A stretch of 64,000 nt of DNA from Siderastrea radians (lineage: Eukaryota; Cnidaria; Anthozoa; Scleractinia; Rhizangiidae), in assembly GCA_964017195.1 (NCBI GenBank), contig OZ024888.1:14809701-14873700 (forward strand), in the 5' to 3' direction. Position numbers and translations under genes: made by a program. Numbering within the stretch: position 1 is the stretch's first letter; each line of letters opens with the position of its first letter. Positions 33,882 through 45,628 of this stretch are shown here, piece by piece. The notes below the pieces were generated by a model. The model did not search any database and was not told where the DNA came from. It saw only the letters and a program-made list of their open reading frames with translations.

Positions 33882-34723
33882 CCTGGTAGAAATTCTGCAT
33901 AGGATCCTACTTAAGGTCAGATCCTACAGGATCTTGTTTAGGATCCTGTTTAAGATCCTATAGGATCCCGTTAAGATCCTATAGGATCCTAAACACGGGG
34001 CATGGACAGGATGCGGTGGTGTGGATCTGCATAATTCTCTAAGGTCTGCATCCTCCACATCTTCAGAGCATTTTCCACATAAAACAGAAAAAAATGCCTA
34101 ATATTAGTGGTAAAGCAGCTGCTTTCCATCCTCACAAACATAAAAGCCGAAGAGATTGATTATTTTGAAGCAGTTTTTCTCCTAAACATCGAAGAAAACA
34201 CACCGCTTTGTTTGTGAGCAATTTTAAACCTCCAGGCGTTCCACGCATATTTTGGCTATGAGCCTGGGTACTAGTTTTTTCTTACACTGATTTCTATTGG
34301 ACGAAAAGCAAAACTTGAACGCCTTGTCTTTTTTTGCTCGTATGGCTTCTCAAAGAATCATCTGTGGTTTATAGTATGGATAAATTTGTCCTCAAAGAGA
34401 CAAAGAAGAAGAAGGAACCTCACTTAGCAGTCACATAACAGCAAAACATTGGAAAGGCACAATTATCAATGTTATAAATTGTTTAAATGTCCGCATAATC
34501 TGGCGTGTTTTCCACATAATCAATGTATTTTTCCGCATAATGTAAGCTTACATGAAAATTCCTACATAATTTTTTATTTTTTCCGCACTCTATCAGATGG
34601 CCTGTAAACAGGATCCTATAAAATCTTGAGCAGGGGTAGGATCCTTTTGAACTTACTGGATCCTGTAGGATCGTATGAGATCCTAGAAAATCCTGTAGGA
34701 TCCTCTATAGGATTTCTACCAGG
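33882..34723. mobile_element. MITE with iterated GGATCCTATAGGATCC words
   Basis: Left end CCTGGTAGAAATTCTGCATA, right end CTATAGGATTTCTACCAGG, flanked by TAA on both sides (33879-33881, 34724-34726). The words GATCCTA, TAGGATC and TAAGATC recur more than a dozen times in two blocks just inside the ends (33900-34000 and 34608-34712). The middle contains no ORF of note. Superfamily uncertain; a 3-bp TAA duplication would suit Harbinger. Confidence 0.8.
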
Positions 34724-34967
34724 TAATGGCTTAATGTGATGTTTCCGTCTGTTCTGACAGGTTAGAGTAATTACTTTGCCTTTGATTTTACAACTCTGAT
34801 CAGAAAACGTATCTGATTAATTCAGTCTCCAGCCATTTCTGTCGCACAATGTGTTGCAGCATAAGCAGCTCTGTGCTGGTGATGGTTCAAACCCAGAAAA
34901 CAAAAAACTCCAAAAAAACTCTGCTTTGAACAGCTTTCATGTAGTTTGTTAACATTTCTAGCACATT

Positions 34968-35998
34968 GGGAGAGTTGAAAACACTGACCCCCGGTCCGCG
35001 GACTACCCACTGACCCCAACTCCGCGGACTACCCTATGGACTACTCCGCGGACTACCCTACGGACTACCCTCAATAATCGACCAAATATACTTTTACCTA
35101 CCTGCGCTACCTACGCGATCCTAAACAGCCACCATCTTGCTTTTGCCCGTTTCCTTATTGCAACCTAACTTCGTGCCCAGTACTTCTCGATCCTCCACCT
35201 AGGAGACTTCTAGGCGAGTTGTATTCAAAAATGGCGACTTTCAAAGTTGGCTCCGTCTCCTGGCGTGGTAGTCTCCTACGCAGCCGGTTTTAGTGGTGTC
35301 ACACAACGCTCCCCCCGCCACTAAAAACGGCTGCGTAGGAGACTACTGCCGTGGGTGTTGGGTTATAAATTTTTAAGATGGACATCGATTGACTGATTTT
35401 ATGAAATATGAGCTGTCATCGGCTGGCATGTATTTCATGAGGGACTGATGATATCGCTGATGTCATCCATCATGCAGATGAGAACTATGTGCAAGCACAA
35501 GACCCACGGGTCAATCTTAAACACTCTTAAATTATTGTTTTTTTTAAAGACATTTAATGTGGAATGAAACTTACAGTGCAAGATGTTACTTATAGCCTCG
35601 AACTGTTATCTGGTATACATGCCAGCTAACACTTACTCGTGTTATCAGTAAGGAAGGTTTAAAAGAACTGCTTTACAGCAAATGTTAATGTCGACGGCAA
35701 ACATTTGAAAAATATTAAAACGATTAATATACACCTAACACTTACCGAACATCCACTGGCATGTTGAAGAATGGGCCGAGACTGAAAAAAGACTGGGTCG
35801 AGGAAACGGGCGAATAGCAAGATGGCGGCTCTTTATGACCGTGTAGGTAGGGCAGGTAGGTTTGTTGTATCTCTTTCCCCCGTAAAAGTAAATTTGGTTG
35901 ATTATTTAGGGTAGTCCGCAGGGGTAGTCCGTAGGGTAGTCCGCGGACTAGTCCGTAGGGTAGTCCACGGACTGGGGGTCAGTGTTTTCAACTCTCCC
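34968..35998. mobile_element. Mutator-like element, 10-bp target duplication
   Basis: Flanked by CTAGCACATT (34958-34967) and CTAGCGCATT (35999-36008), one mismatch. Ends are GGGAGAGTTGAAAACACTGA and TCAGTGTTTTCAACTCTCCC. Just inside, CCGCGGACTACCC-type words are iterated four or five times on the left, and the complement as many times on the right. No transposase. A second, smaller hairpin is nested at 35268. Confidence 0.85.
35268..35346. repeat. Nested hairpin MITE
   Basis: GTAGTCTCCTACGCAGCCG pairs with CGGCTGCGTAGGAGACTAC around a short loop containing CACACAACGC. It is inserted in the Mutator-like element. Confidence 0.8.
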
Positions 35999-36008
35999 CT
36001 AGCGCATT

Positions 36009-37627
36009 AAATAGTTGTTAACATGCAACAAAGTTTGGGAGGTAGTTTTAAAATTTTCCACATTGATTGCACCTGCAACGTTGCTGCACAACTGTCGGTG
36101 CATGCTCAAGCTGAGTAAATATTTTTGATAAGCATTTGTCAGACCTGCAGGCAAAATTAATAGTACTGTAAATGCTTAATTAACTGATCATATAATAAGC
36201 ACGTGTTTTAATTGAGATATACATAAATTAAAGCTCTTGAGCAATACAGCCCAAATTTGCTGCTTGCGATTAGAATGATCTGGCATTCAGTGAGCTGCTG
36301 ACCAGTGCATCCTATAATGCAACAAAAGGATTTGCAGTTGATTACAAAAACAGCAAGTGAATGTTCTCTTTGTGTATTCTCCCGTTTTTCAATTATTTAC
36401 TTTAACTATATTATTCCTTGTTTCAGTTATTTTGTGTCAGTTGATTGGGTGGTTCCATTGTTGCGATTTCAGGTGGAGTCTAGTACAGAACTGGTATGTA
36501 TCATTAATTTCCCATTTAAAACCATTTTTTCCAGACCTTACATGTAGATTTGTAAACCCAATATCATTTTAAAGAGACCTTTTCAGAGGAGGTAACTACC
36601 AGAAGTGCTGTATGTGTGTGTGTGGGGGGGGGGGGGGGGTTGCTCATTGGACTTTTTGAAAAAAGCTCGCCCTTGAGGGCTCTTTCAGAGGGCTAAAGCC
36701 ACTTGGAGGTAAATCTTTGAGTCTTTGGCTAAGTCGTTTGCAGGCGCTAAGAAATGCAAATGTAACAAACTGACTTCTCACTTCCTATGTCAGTGAAACT
36801 TTTACATGATGAACTGCAGATATTCCAACATTCGTAGATTGAGGTTGTAGATTGGTGCAACTTCGCAAAATAAATCGATGCGATTTGGTTGTTACAATTT
36901 GTTTTGAATAATCGTGCCGATTTTCACGCTCGCAGGAATATTCTGGCAACTGATCAGATCATGAAAAGAACAATAGAGCCCTTTGAAAACAATAACAAAC
37001 AGTCACAAGACCATTATTTTGGCTGAAGGTGGGCCTTGAAAACCTTCCTCCATAAGACTGCATGGAGAGAACAGCACTCCAGATCTTGACTCCCAATAAT
37101 GTGAAGCCATTGTATTAGTTTGTGTAAGTTTTTGGATGATGGAAAGGAAGGTAAGTTGGTGGCATGGGCAGGTGAGTGGATGAGTAGGTAGGTTGGTGTG
37201 TAGACAGTTAGGTCAGTGTTCCAGATAAGACTGGGATCTTTGGGCAAACCCCAATAAAACTGGGCTCCAGACCTGACAAATTAAATTGTAAACTTATGAA
37301 GATTTAGAGAAACTCAGAAAAATCATCCCTTCAAAATCCCTCCCATTTATATAAGCTATTGGGTATGTGCCACCATGAAAGGTATGGTTTTCAAATCAGA
37401 GAGTTTTGGTTTACCGGGAAACTTATCAGTTGTATGTAGAATTTAGTCTAGAATAGGGATCGACACTTGGTGAATCTGGTATAGGGTAAGGGTCTCAAAG
37501 TCCCAGTGGCACATCCGCATCCAAAAATTTACAGAGAAATTCCACCCCTTCCCCCGGGCTCCTCTGGACTGACCCACCTCAAGTCTATCTGGAAATTTAA
37601 CACTGGTAGGTTACTTTGTACTGTGTC
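36009..37627. other. No gene recognised
   Basis: A TGTG tract then a G-run lie at 36610-36640. The open frame at 36305-36547 is hydrophobic and low in complexity, with no known domain. Confidence 0.4.
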
Positions 37628-37803
37628 TCCAGTCAGCTACCTCTTTCCACAAAATTGTGCAAGGATATTTCGAAGCCATCCATCGGTGACAAACTCGTCT
37701 ATGAAAGGGAGTTCGGTAATTGCTTTGACAAATTTGCCATCAAAATTGTCAACAACGGAGAAACAGTGGGCCATTTACCACGCAAGTTCTCGAAGATAGC
37801 TTG
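37628..37803 (+). pseudogene. HIRAN-like domain fragment
   Basis: The frame reads CKDISKPSIGDKLVYERE, then DKFAIKIVNNGETVGHLP, then KIAWY. This resembles the conserved core of HIRAN-type domains (E-R-E...D-x-F-A-V-x-V...VGH-L/I-P), which bind DNA ends in helicases and are scattered through cnidarian genomes in short ORFs. Only about 55-60 residues are present, with no start codon or helicase region, so this is a single exon or a relict. It is followed by an element end (GCGGCTTATACGCC...TTTACGGTA, about 37929-37953). Confidence 0.42.
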
Positions 37804-38329
37804 GTACCGTTTTGACTTTATTTTGGTGTTTTGGGGATGATTCAAGGAAAATGACAAATTTTTGTCCAGATGTTCTTGCAGATAAGCTGCACCCCCGATT
37901 TTGAGTGAAGTTTTGGGGTAAAAAGGTGCGGCTTATACGCCAGTGTTTACGGTAACACTAAAAGATTGGTTACAAAGAACAACATACCAGTCTGAACCTT
38001 CACCTCCTTTAGTTCTATATCTGTTTACTTGTTGTGAAAGTTGTAAATAAATGGATTATTTCTTCAGTTTTTTATTAGGCACAGTCCCTGAATTGTCCCA
38101 CCCCCGGGCAGACCTTTCCCAGCAAATGCCCTTGCTGTGGGGACTAGCAATTTGACAAATGCCTGGTGGGAATTATCAAGCATGAAATTGACTACACAGA
38201 GGATTTCACCAAATAAGGCCAAGCACTGATCAATCATAAATGTTTGGTTGAGTCAACAGTGTGGTCAGATTTTAAGTGGCGTTTTTAGATGAGAGAAATG
38301 ACTTGGAAAAAAATAATTATTAATAATAC
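37804..38329. repeat. One end of a CCGTA-type element; otherwise empty
   Basis: At 37889-37953, AAGCTGCACCCCCGATTTT and GTGCGGCTTATACGCCAG are followed by GTTTACGGTA. It looks like the right end of another TA-flanked element; its left end was not located. Confidence 0.4.
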
Positions 38330-38800
38330 TTTCTGGGATTCCCTTGGTCCTTGGGTTCGTGGGTCTTACCTGTGTTCCTGGGTAGCTAGGAGTTAGGTTC
38401 TAGGCTTACTGGCCTCCTGATTCCTGGATTTCAGGGTTCCCCTGATTTGGTTTATGAGTGGAATGGGCTGAGCCATTACTGTTACTGCTATGGTGGAGCT
38501 GCCTAGTATGACCAAGTGCTTAATAGAAATGCCACATAAAAAAAAAACGGATAAATAACAAAGCAATTGGATGTTAAATGGGGTTCTGAGGTAGGAAAAT
38601 GACTTAAGAAAATATATTTTGATATGTTATTCTTTCTTGGACTTCCCTTGTCCTTGGGTTCGTGGTCTTTCCTGTGTTCCTGGGTTCCCAGGACTTAGGT
38701 TCTGGGCTCAGTCGATCTCTGCGTTCCCTTGATTTCTTAGATACCTGGGTCATGGGTGCCTTTCTGGATTTCCCAGTTTTATTGGCTCCCATGTTCTATG
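38330..38800. repeat. Two copies of a CCTTGGGTTCGTGG segment
   Basis: 38335-38460 and 38635-38775 are direct repeats of about 130 bp with many substitutions; both contain TCCTTGGGTTCGTGG and CCTGTGTTCCTGGG. They are related in composition to the tract at 40330-41540. Confidence 0.6.
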
Positions 38801-39492
38801 TTTTTTAAATATAATAGCCCACCACCTAGAGTGTCAAACTGTTAAGTATTGGTGTCACTTCATTTTTACATACCAATTTATTTTTAGACCATAGTTTCCC
38901 AAAAAGCTTAGTACCCAATCATCAAAAAGACAGTTATTCTATGGAAAGTGTATTCTGCAGTTGCAGGGTGCAATAATAATGAAAATAAAATGATCAAAGT
39001 TCATTCCCTTTGGTGTCAGGAATAACGAATATTGATCATGATAATTAGGGAATTATTCCATAGGGGGGATTAACTCTATTATTAAGTTTATTTTGTAAAT
39101 GGTTTGAACCCAGGAGTCATATAAATCATAAATCAGTGAAGTATGATCGTCTGGGTGAGGGTAGTCCAGAGAAGGACTGTCATCATCAGATTCAAGTGAT
39201 GAGACTTCCGCTTGGTTGTCAAAATGTCAGTCAGTGTCATTGCGAACAGTCCCTCTTAGGATTACACTCACCTGGACAATCATACTTCACTGACTTATAA
39301 GTTTATTTTCAAGAAAATTCACGTTTTGTTATTATTGGTTAACTTTGACTTCGGGTTCAACCTGCACCCCTGTAGCCTGCACCCACCAACCTGCACCTTA
39401 CAGCCTGCACCCTGCTATGTGCAGTGTACACCCTTCACAAACTCCATCTCAGTTTTTGCTCTATCCTATTTAAGTCACACAGCAGAAGGTTT

Positions 39493-39497
<5 letters not shown>

Positions 39498-39523
<26 letters not shown>

Positions 39524-39559
39524 GATAAGCATAATAATAATAATAATAATAATAATAAT
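39498..39559 (+). repeat. AAT microsatellite
   Basis: About 18 AAT units interrupted once by GATAAGCAT. It adjoins a dispersed repeat that reads TTTATATAGCGCGGCAT. Confidence 0.9.
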
Positions 39560-39694
39560 TAAAATTTATATAGCGCGGCATATCCAGTCCTGCTCTAGGC
39601 ACTTCACAAAAGGTTATAACAATGAAATACAAAGCTGAACTAATGTTTAAACAAAAATTAACCTTACTTGAAGTGATATGCTTTTTTAAAAAGA

Positions 39695-40160
39695 TACCGT
39701 ATTTACTCGAATAAGCGCCGCCCCCGAATGAGTGCCGCGGTCCTGATGTTGCACTTATTCAAGGAATTCCGCATAACTAAAAAACCACTACAAAGCAACT
39801 CTAAAACAGGATTGGAAATTTATTTTCATCAAAAGCGATGTTCTTCAGTTCAAAGTGATTATATTTCACTGCTCGTCCATTAAGTTCTCCATCCAGAATT
39901 TTTACAGCATGTAGTTCCGTTGTGAAGGCCGTGAAATTTGCGGCCACAAAGTTTTATTAGAGTACGGACCTTAAAGTGCTGGAAGAGATGAATGGTGACA
40001 ATCAAAAGACGCTTCTGTTAGTTACTGTAAAATTTTCGTACAGATGGAAAGTTAAAAGAAAAGATTTCTTTGTCACATCCAGCCGCCCTAAAGTAAGCAC
40101 CGCATTTGAGGAGCAAAAAATTTAATAAGCGCCATGGCGCTTATTCAAGTAAATACGGTA
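39695..40160. mobile_element. TA-flanked CCGTA-ended MITE (c)
   Basis: TACCGTATTTACTCGAATAA opens it and TTATTCAAGTAAATACGGTA closes it. AAGCGCCG/CGGCGCTT-like words recur inside both ends. No ORF. Confidence 0.88.
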
Positions 40161-40329
40161 GGTCTTTAAATGATAGATTTAAAAAAAGTACTCAGATTGT
40201 TCTTAACTTGTCAACACTGGTAAGCATCAGGGTGACCACGGCCACAAATATGTCTGATTGACTTGGTAGCACTTCAAGTTAGCAGAAAATTTAATCTTAA
40301 AATAAACCGGTCTTATGAAATATGTCACA

Positions 40330-41540
40330 GGCATAGGAGTTCAGTGGTCTGGGTTATGGGCTCCAGGTTTCCTGGATGTATTCAGACCGTGAGCAAGAAT
40401 GACGGACTATCAATGGCAAGTAACAGTCCATAAGCAAGGGCAACAGTCCATGTAAAACGTATGGAGCGTCAATCGCAAATAATGGTCCATATCAGTGCAA
40501 TGGTATTGGACATGAGTGGGTTGCTGGGTCTCTGTTTACCTGGATTTCTGTGTTCCTAGTTCTCTGAGTGTGTTCTTGGGTCTCTCAGTTCCTGGGTCTC
40601 ATGGGTCCTGGGTTTCTGGCTCTCTTGTTCATGGATTCCGGGGTTCCTGGATCTCTGGTCTTTGGTTGTTGGGGTTCTTGTGTCTTTGTGACATTGTACC
40701 TCGCTGTCTATGTTTGTGGGCTTCTGAGTCTCTGTGCCCCTAGGCCTCTGTATTGCTGGGTTTCTGTGTTCCTGTTTCTATGTGCTAGTGGGCATCTGCA
40801 TCTCTTTATTCGTTTGTCTATGGGCCTCTGGTTTTCTGGGTCTTTGGTTCCTGGATTCCTGGGTGTCTTTTTTTTTCTGGGTCTTTGGGTCCCTGGTGTT
40901 TCTGTTTTACTTTGTCTCTGGATTTCTGGGTTCTTGAATTCCTGATTTTCTGGAACCCTTAGCGAGTTCCTTGGTCTCTTGAATCCTGGATTCCTGGATT
41001 TCTGGGTTCATGGCTTTGGGGTTGGTGAATTTTTTGCTCTGGGTTTCTGTGCACTGGTTCTCAGGGGTTTTGGGTCATAGTGTCCCCGGGTCTATAGGTC
41101 TTTAGTGTTTTGGCTTCCTGGGTTTTTAGGCTCCTAAGCACCTGGGCCCCCGATCCCTGGGTTCCTGTCTCTCAGTTTGTCTGGGTCCTGGGCATTAACA
41201 TTCCTAGGCACCTGGCTACCTGGGCTTTGAGTTTCTGGGTTCCTGCTTGCTGTGTATCTGAGTCTCTGGGTCCCTTGGGATCCAGGGTGTCTTTGCTTGC
41301 TGTGTATCTGAGTCTCTGGGTCCCTCGGGATCCAGGTTTTCTGGCATCCCGTATGCCCCCAGTCTCTCTGTTTCCTTGGCCCTTTATAAGTCCCTTGTTT
41401 ACTCGTTTCCTGTTTCTTTTTTTTTTGTTTTGTTTTTTTTTTTTGGGGGGGGGGAGGGGGCATTGGAGTGGGGGTTGCCTACAAGTTTGAGTTCTTGGGT
41501 CCCTGAGGTTCTGGTTCCTAGAAACCCAGGGAACAAGGTA
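40330..41540. repeat. Degenerate CTGGGTTCCTGG minisatellite
   Basis: About 1.2 kb in which CTGGGTTCCTGGGTCTC-like words of 9-12 bases recur continuously with drift; a 50-bp block (CTTGCTGTGTATCTGAGTCT) is perfectly doubled at 41246 and 41296. The open frames across it (Trp/Gly/Leu/Ser-rich) are by-products of the repeat. It ends near a T-run and G-run at 41407-41460. Confidence 0.8.
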
Positions 41541-43147
41541 ATAAAGAATGTTGACTTAGATTATGTTCTCAAAATCGTGGAGCACTGTACACAATAAATA
41601 TCTACTTGTCGCAGTGGAACATTGCCAGCAGTGGACTGATAGTCAAATGGCATGTACACTATTCAGTTATACTGACAATTCTTGGCCCATATGCCACTGT
41701 TCAAGATCTTGTGCCAAACTGAGTTTTCAAGAGAAAAATCCAGCTCAAGCCATCCATCAAGGAGCCATCGAAAGCCCAAGAGTGGAAAGGAATGTCTTTT
41801 GTTGATCTCTTTTGTCCATGCCATATATTGCATTATGCTGACACATATCTGTGGTGGGCGTGTCCTATTGCACTTAAACTAAAAGGCTTTATGGATTCCA
41901 TTGGGCCTGCCTGTTTCTTCCCACGTGAGTTTTATGTTTTACGTTTGTGTGTGTTTTGTGTTGTGTGTGATTTGTATCACTTTATTTGTGTTGTAAAATT
42001 TGGTCAACAGTACCTTGAACCCCCACTTCCTTCCGTTTGTCCAGCTGTTGAATAACTTCCACCTGGGTACTGGCAAATACACTGTACAATGTTATTCACA
42101 CTGCAGCCCATTTTGAAACTCTGCAAGTTGACCACGTGCGGGCACTGAGGATGGTCCCAGACAAGGTTCGTTACATCCTCGGTGGTACTTCTGGGTCCCC
42201 AAATTGAAGAAGGGGCCGCCAAGTGTACATGGTCTTCCCAGTCACCTTTGGCAGCACCTTCGTCCTTAGTTGTTTCAAGACCCTTAATGCAGAAACCTTG
42301 AATATTTTCTGTTTCCTTTAAGAGTTTTGTGATAGCAGGGTGTACTAAACATTATTTTTGTTTGCCATTGACACCACCTTAAGATAATTGTCTGTTTGTT
42401 CACCCTATGAGCTGTTGCAGTAACCGTTTTCCGACCAGGTCATAAGGCCCTTTTTTATCATTTTAAGCTAGATTACTGGCTCTATTTTACATTAATCCTG
42501 TTATTTTCAGAGAGGTATATTGTTGGTTTTTAAATATTGTGTTCAACGTATGAGTTGTGTTTACATTAGCCTGTTCATGGCTCTTGTATAGTGGGAAAAA
42601 AACGAAAAGAAAGCAGATACAAAAACAGGCTGACACGTGGGAACCGAGTGAGAATGGTCACAAGGATCCTGCGTGTTAATAGAGCATTATAGTATGACAC
42701 AGAAACGTTTGAACACTAGAATTGTTTCTGGAATGTTCATATTGTGTTGCATGCGAAAATTAAACGGAAATCCCTCATTGCATAGTTTGGTGCTTTGATC
42801 CACCATCTGAGTGGTCAAAGTTAAATTAGAGTGATCAGAGTGTCCAGGCATTTCAGATTCACACAACTCTTTCAGCTAAACCGTCCAAGATGGAGTTTTC
42901 AATTGCTATGAGATTTCTGTGTTGTACAAGGTAGAATACCGGTATTCTTTTAAATCAAATCATCTTTCTCAAAGCAATTGTAGCTTCTTCCTTTTTTTTC
43001 GGGGGACCTTTACCTCTGGAAGCAAGTCTGTTGTAGAATTTTCCTCTTTACAATTTTTATCTTCGAAAATGGGTTTCCTTGGTTAAACTACTGATATATG
43101 TTTTTCAATGTTTTAAGGTTTAAGAACATTGTGTTACTTGGCAGCGC
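41541..43147. other. No gene recognised; upstream region of the 43148 gene
   Basis: Short open frames shift phase along 41563-42055 without a known domain. A pyrimidine tract ending GTTTTAAG (about 43100-43116) could be the acceptor for the zinc-finger exon. Confidence 0.4.
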
Positions 43148-44632
43148 ATGCAGAAACTAATGGCTGCAATTAGGATGGAGCCCAAGAAGGATTCCAGCGA
43201 AACTGGTGACCTGGAAGAAAGTAGAATACCTCAGCCAAAAGAGAAGCCGTATAAATGCAGCAGCGGAAAGAAATCTTTAAAATGTAGCCAGTGTGGGAAG
43301 TGTTTTAGTAAAGCTGGAAATCTAAAGCGGCATAAAAGGACACACAATGGACACAAACCGTATGAATGCTACAAGTGTGGTAAGCATTTTAGTGAACCAG
43401 GAAATCTTAAGGAGCATGAAAGAGGGCATAATGGAGACAAACCATTTAAATGTGATCAGTGCAGCAAATGTTTTTGTAAAGCAGGACATTTAATACAACA
43501 TAAACGAACACACTCTGGAGAGAAGCCCTTCAAATGTGAACAGTGTGGCAAGTGTTTTAGTCAAGTGGGAAATCTAACTAAACATAAAAGAACTCACACT
43601 GGAGAAAAACCTTTTAAATGCGATAAGTGTGGAAAGTTTTTTAGTCAGTTGGGACATGTAGCAAAGCATAAATTAACACACACGGGAGAGAAACCTTTCA
43701 AATGTGACCGGTGTGGCAAGTGCTTTAATCAGGCAGGAAACCTAAGACAACATGAAAGAATGCATGGCGAAGGGAAGTCCCTTGAATGCGACCAGTGTGG
43801 CGATCACTTCTTAGAAGTTTTACATCTCAAGCTACACAAAAGAACACATACAGGAGAGAAGCCTTTTAAATGTGTTGTGTGTGGAAAATGTTTCAGCAGA
43901 GTGGGACATTTGTCCCAACATCGAAGAACGCACAATGGAGAGAAACCCTTTGAATGTGATAGGTGTGGCAAGGCCTTTAGTCAAAAAGGAAATTTGCTTA
44001 AACACCAAGTAATACATAACGGAGAAGTGGCTTTTAAATGCGTTAAGTGTGACGAATGTTTCAGTGATTTGGAGAGTCTAAAAGAACACACCATCACACA
44101 CACTGGAGAGAGACCTTTCCAGTGTAGCCACTGTGGGAAATGTTTTAGTAGAGCCGGGCATTTAAGGCAACATAAAAGAACACACAGTGGAGAGAAACCT
44201 TTCAAATGTGACCAGTGTGGCAAGCGGTTTAGTCAAGGAGGAAATTTAATGAAACATAAAAGAACACATAGTGGAATTAAGGCTTACAAGTGCACCCAGT
44301 GTGGTGACTGTTTTAATCGCGCTGGAAATCTGAAGCGCCATCAAAGAACACACTCTGGAGAAAAACCATTTAAGTGCGATCAGTGTGGCAAGTATTTTAG
44401 TCAGCCAGGAAATCTGAAGCAACATAGAATAACACACACTGGGCGTAAACCATTTCAATGTGACTATTGTGACAAATGGTTTAGTCAAGCAGGAAATCTA
44501 AAGCAACATAGACTAAGACACTTGAAGGAGGCGCTAATCAAGTGCGAGCCACAGGACAATTCTTACAGTATAAATGAATTTGTAAGCGACGTTAAAGACA
44601 TCAAAAAGGATACAAGCCCTATTAGAGCATAG
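43148..44632 (+). CDS. C2H2 zinc-finger protein, 15 fingers
   Basis: 494 residues. An acidic/basic leader (1-40) ends in a degenerate finger start (KPYKCSSGKK), followed by 15 fingers with C-x2-C-x12-H-x3-H spacing, joined mostly by TGEKP-type linkers or variants such as NGHKP. Most fingers read CGKCF, with an extra Cys. Helix residues are strikingly uniform: 13 of 15 have Gly at helix position 2 with Asn or His at position 3. Finger 10 (FSDLESLKEH) and finger 7 differ. A basic/acidic tail of about 40 residues follows. The first ATG is at 43148, with in-frame ATGs at 43160 and 43175; an in-frame stop at 43121 bounds the frame. A possible acceptor ends at 43116. No KRAB or BTB domain. Nuclear DNA-binding protein by family. 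Confidence 0.88.
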   Translation: MQKLMAAIRMEPKKDSSETGDLEESRIPQPKEKPYKCSSGKKSLKCSQCGKCFSKAGNLKRHKRTHNGHKPYECYKCGKHFSEPGNLKEHERGHNGDKPFKCDQCSKCFCKAGHLIQHKRTHSGEKPFKCEQCGKCFSQVGNLTKHKRTHTGEKPFKCDKCGKFFSQLGHVAKHKLTHTGEKPFKCDRCGKCFNQAGNLRQHERMHGEGKSLECDQCGDHFLEVLHLKLHKRTHTGEKPFKCVVCGKCFSRVGHLSQHRRTHNGEKPFECDRCGKAFSQKGNLLKHQVIHNGEVAFKCVKCDECFSDLESLKEHTITHTGERPFQCSHCGKCFSRAGHLRQHKRTHSGEKPFKCDQCGKRFSQGGNLMKHKRTHSGIKAYKCTQCGDCFNRAGNLKRHQRTHSGEKPFKCDQCGKYFSQPGNLKQHRITHTGRKPFQCDYCDKWFSQAGNLKQHRLRHLKEALIKCEPQDNSYSINEFVSDVKDIKKDTSPIRA

Positions 44633-44723
44633 ACTTGTGGACATAAACAGTGACTGGGAATTTTCACTATTATGTAGATTGGTTTAGAATTAGCGCTGGT
44701 AATTATCCGATCCTGATTTGATT

Positions 44724-45628
44724 GAGGGTCCTGAAGGGGTAAAATGGGAGCTGGGATTTGCCTAGCGTATTTTAGCACCGGGAAAATGGGATTTGAGGCA
44801 CTGGGGCTGGGATTTGGCGACTGGGACTGGGAACAAAAAGTAGCGCATAATGGGAATGGGAAAGATTTCCTATAGTAGAGTCTACCGATCATTTGAAACT
44901 TGCTAAGTCCCTAAAAATGCAACAAAATAGACCTAAAAATGTTTGCAAATCAACAGGCGTCAAACCAGTGTAACTGCAAACTGATTTTAGCATTGATTTT
45001 AAACTGCATTTACTGAAATCAGCGATTTGGTTGCACAGCGGTAGACGTTCCCGCTATGAGCATGCGCCTAACCGGTCAAACCATGTGCTCGATTAGCTGG
45101 CGGATACGACATTATGTGGGTGCTATTCGGACTGTAATTATTGAAATCAAATACATTTCATCTAACAATGTTGCCATCCACGCAGAAAGTCGTAAACTGG
45201 ATATTTCACTGGATTGCTCTCTGAAATAATTCGAGAAAACCATACGTCAGAAAACAGGGATCGAGAAATCTAGTAGGAAGCGAGGATTTATGGCGGATTT
45301 CACATTGGAGGTATTTTACATTGACTTGTCGAGGTGGGGAATCCTAGAAAGGCACCGTTTGTTCTACGACCACAAGGTCAATTGGAAATGCTTAAGAAAA
45401 GCGAATGTTAATCGCTGTCTGTTAGGGTCATGCGGCGAGTGGTGACATTTGAGAAACATTCAGTTAACATTGCGCTTCACAAATCACCACCGGAAGGTTC
45501 TGCATCAGAACAAAAAATAAAGATATTTACATTTGGATTTGTGGCACCGTGAATGGGATTTATGGTAGAAATTGGACTGGGAACTGGGATTTCGACCCCC
45601 CCCCTCCCCCCTTCCCTTTGGGACCCTC
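44724..45628. mobile_element. Inverted-repeat element with GAGGGTCC ends
   Basis: Left GAGGGTCCTGAAGGGG, right CCCTTTGGGACCCTC. CTGGGATTTG and ACTGGGA words are repeated inside both ends (44750-44850 and 45575-45592). Non-coding, about 0.9 kb. Target duplication not clear. Confidence 0.62.

Noticed and set aside
33900..34712. CRISPR-like regular repeats
   Set aside because: Words are short, palindromic, irregularly spaced and confined to the ends of an inverted-repeat element in eukaryotic DNA.
40516..41490. Several Trp/Gly/Leu/Ser-rich frames
   Set aside because: All are translations of the CTGGGTTCCTGG repeat in different frames.
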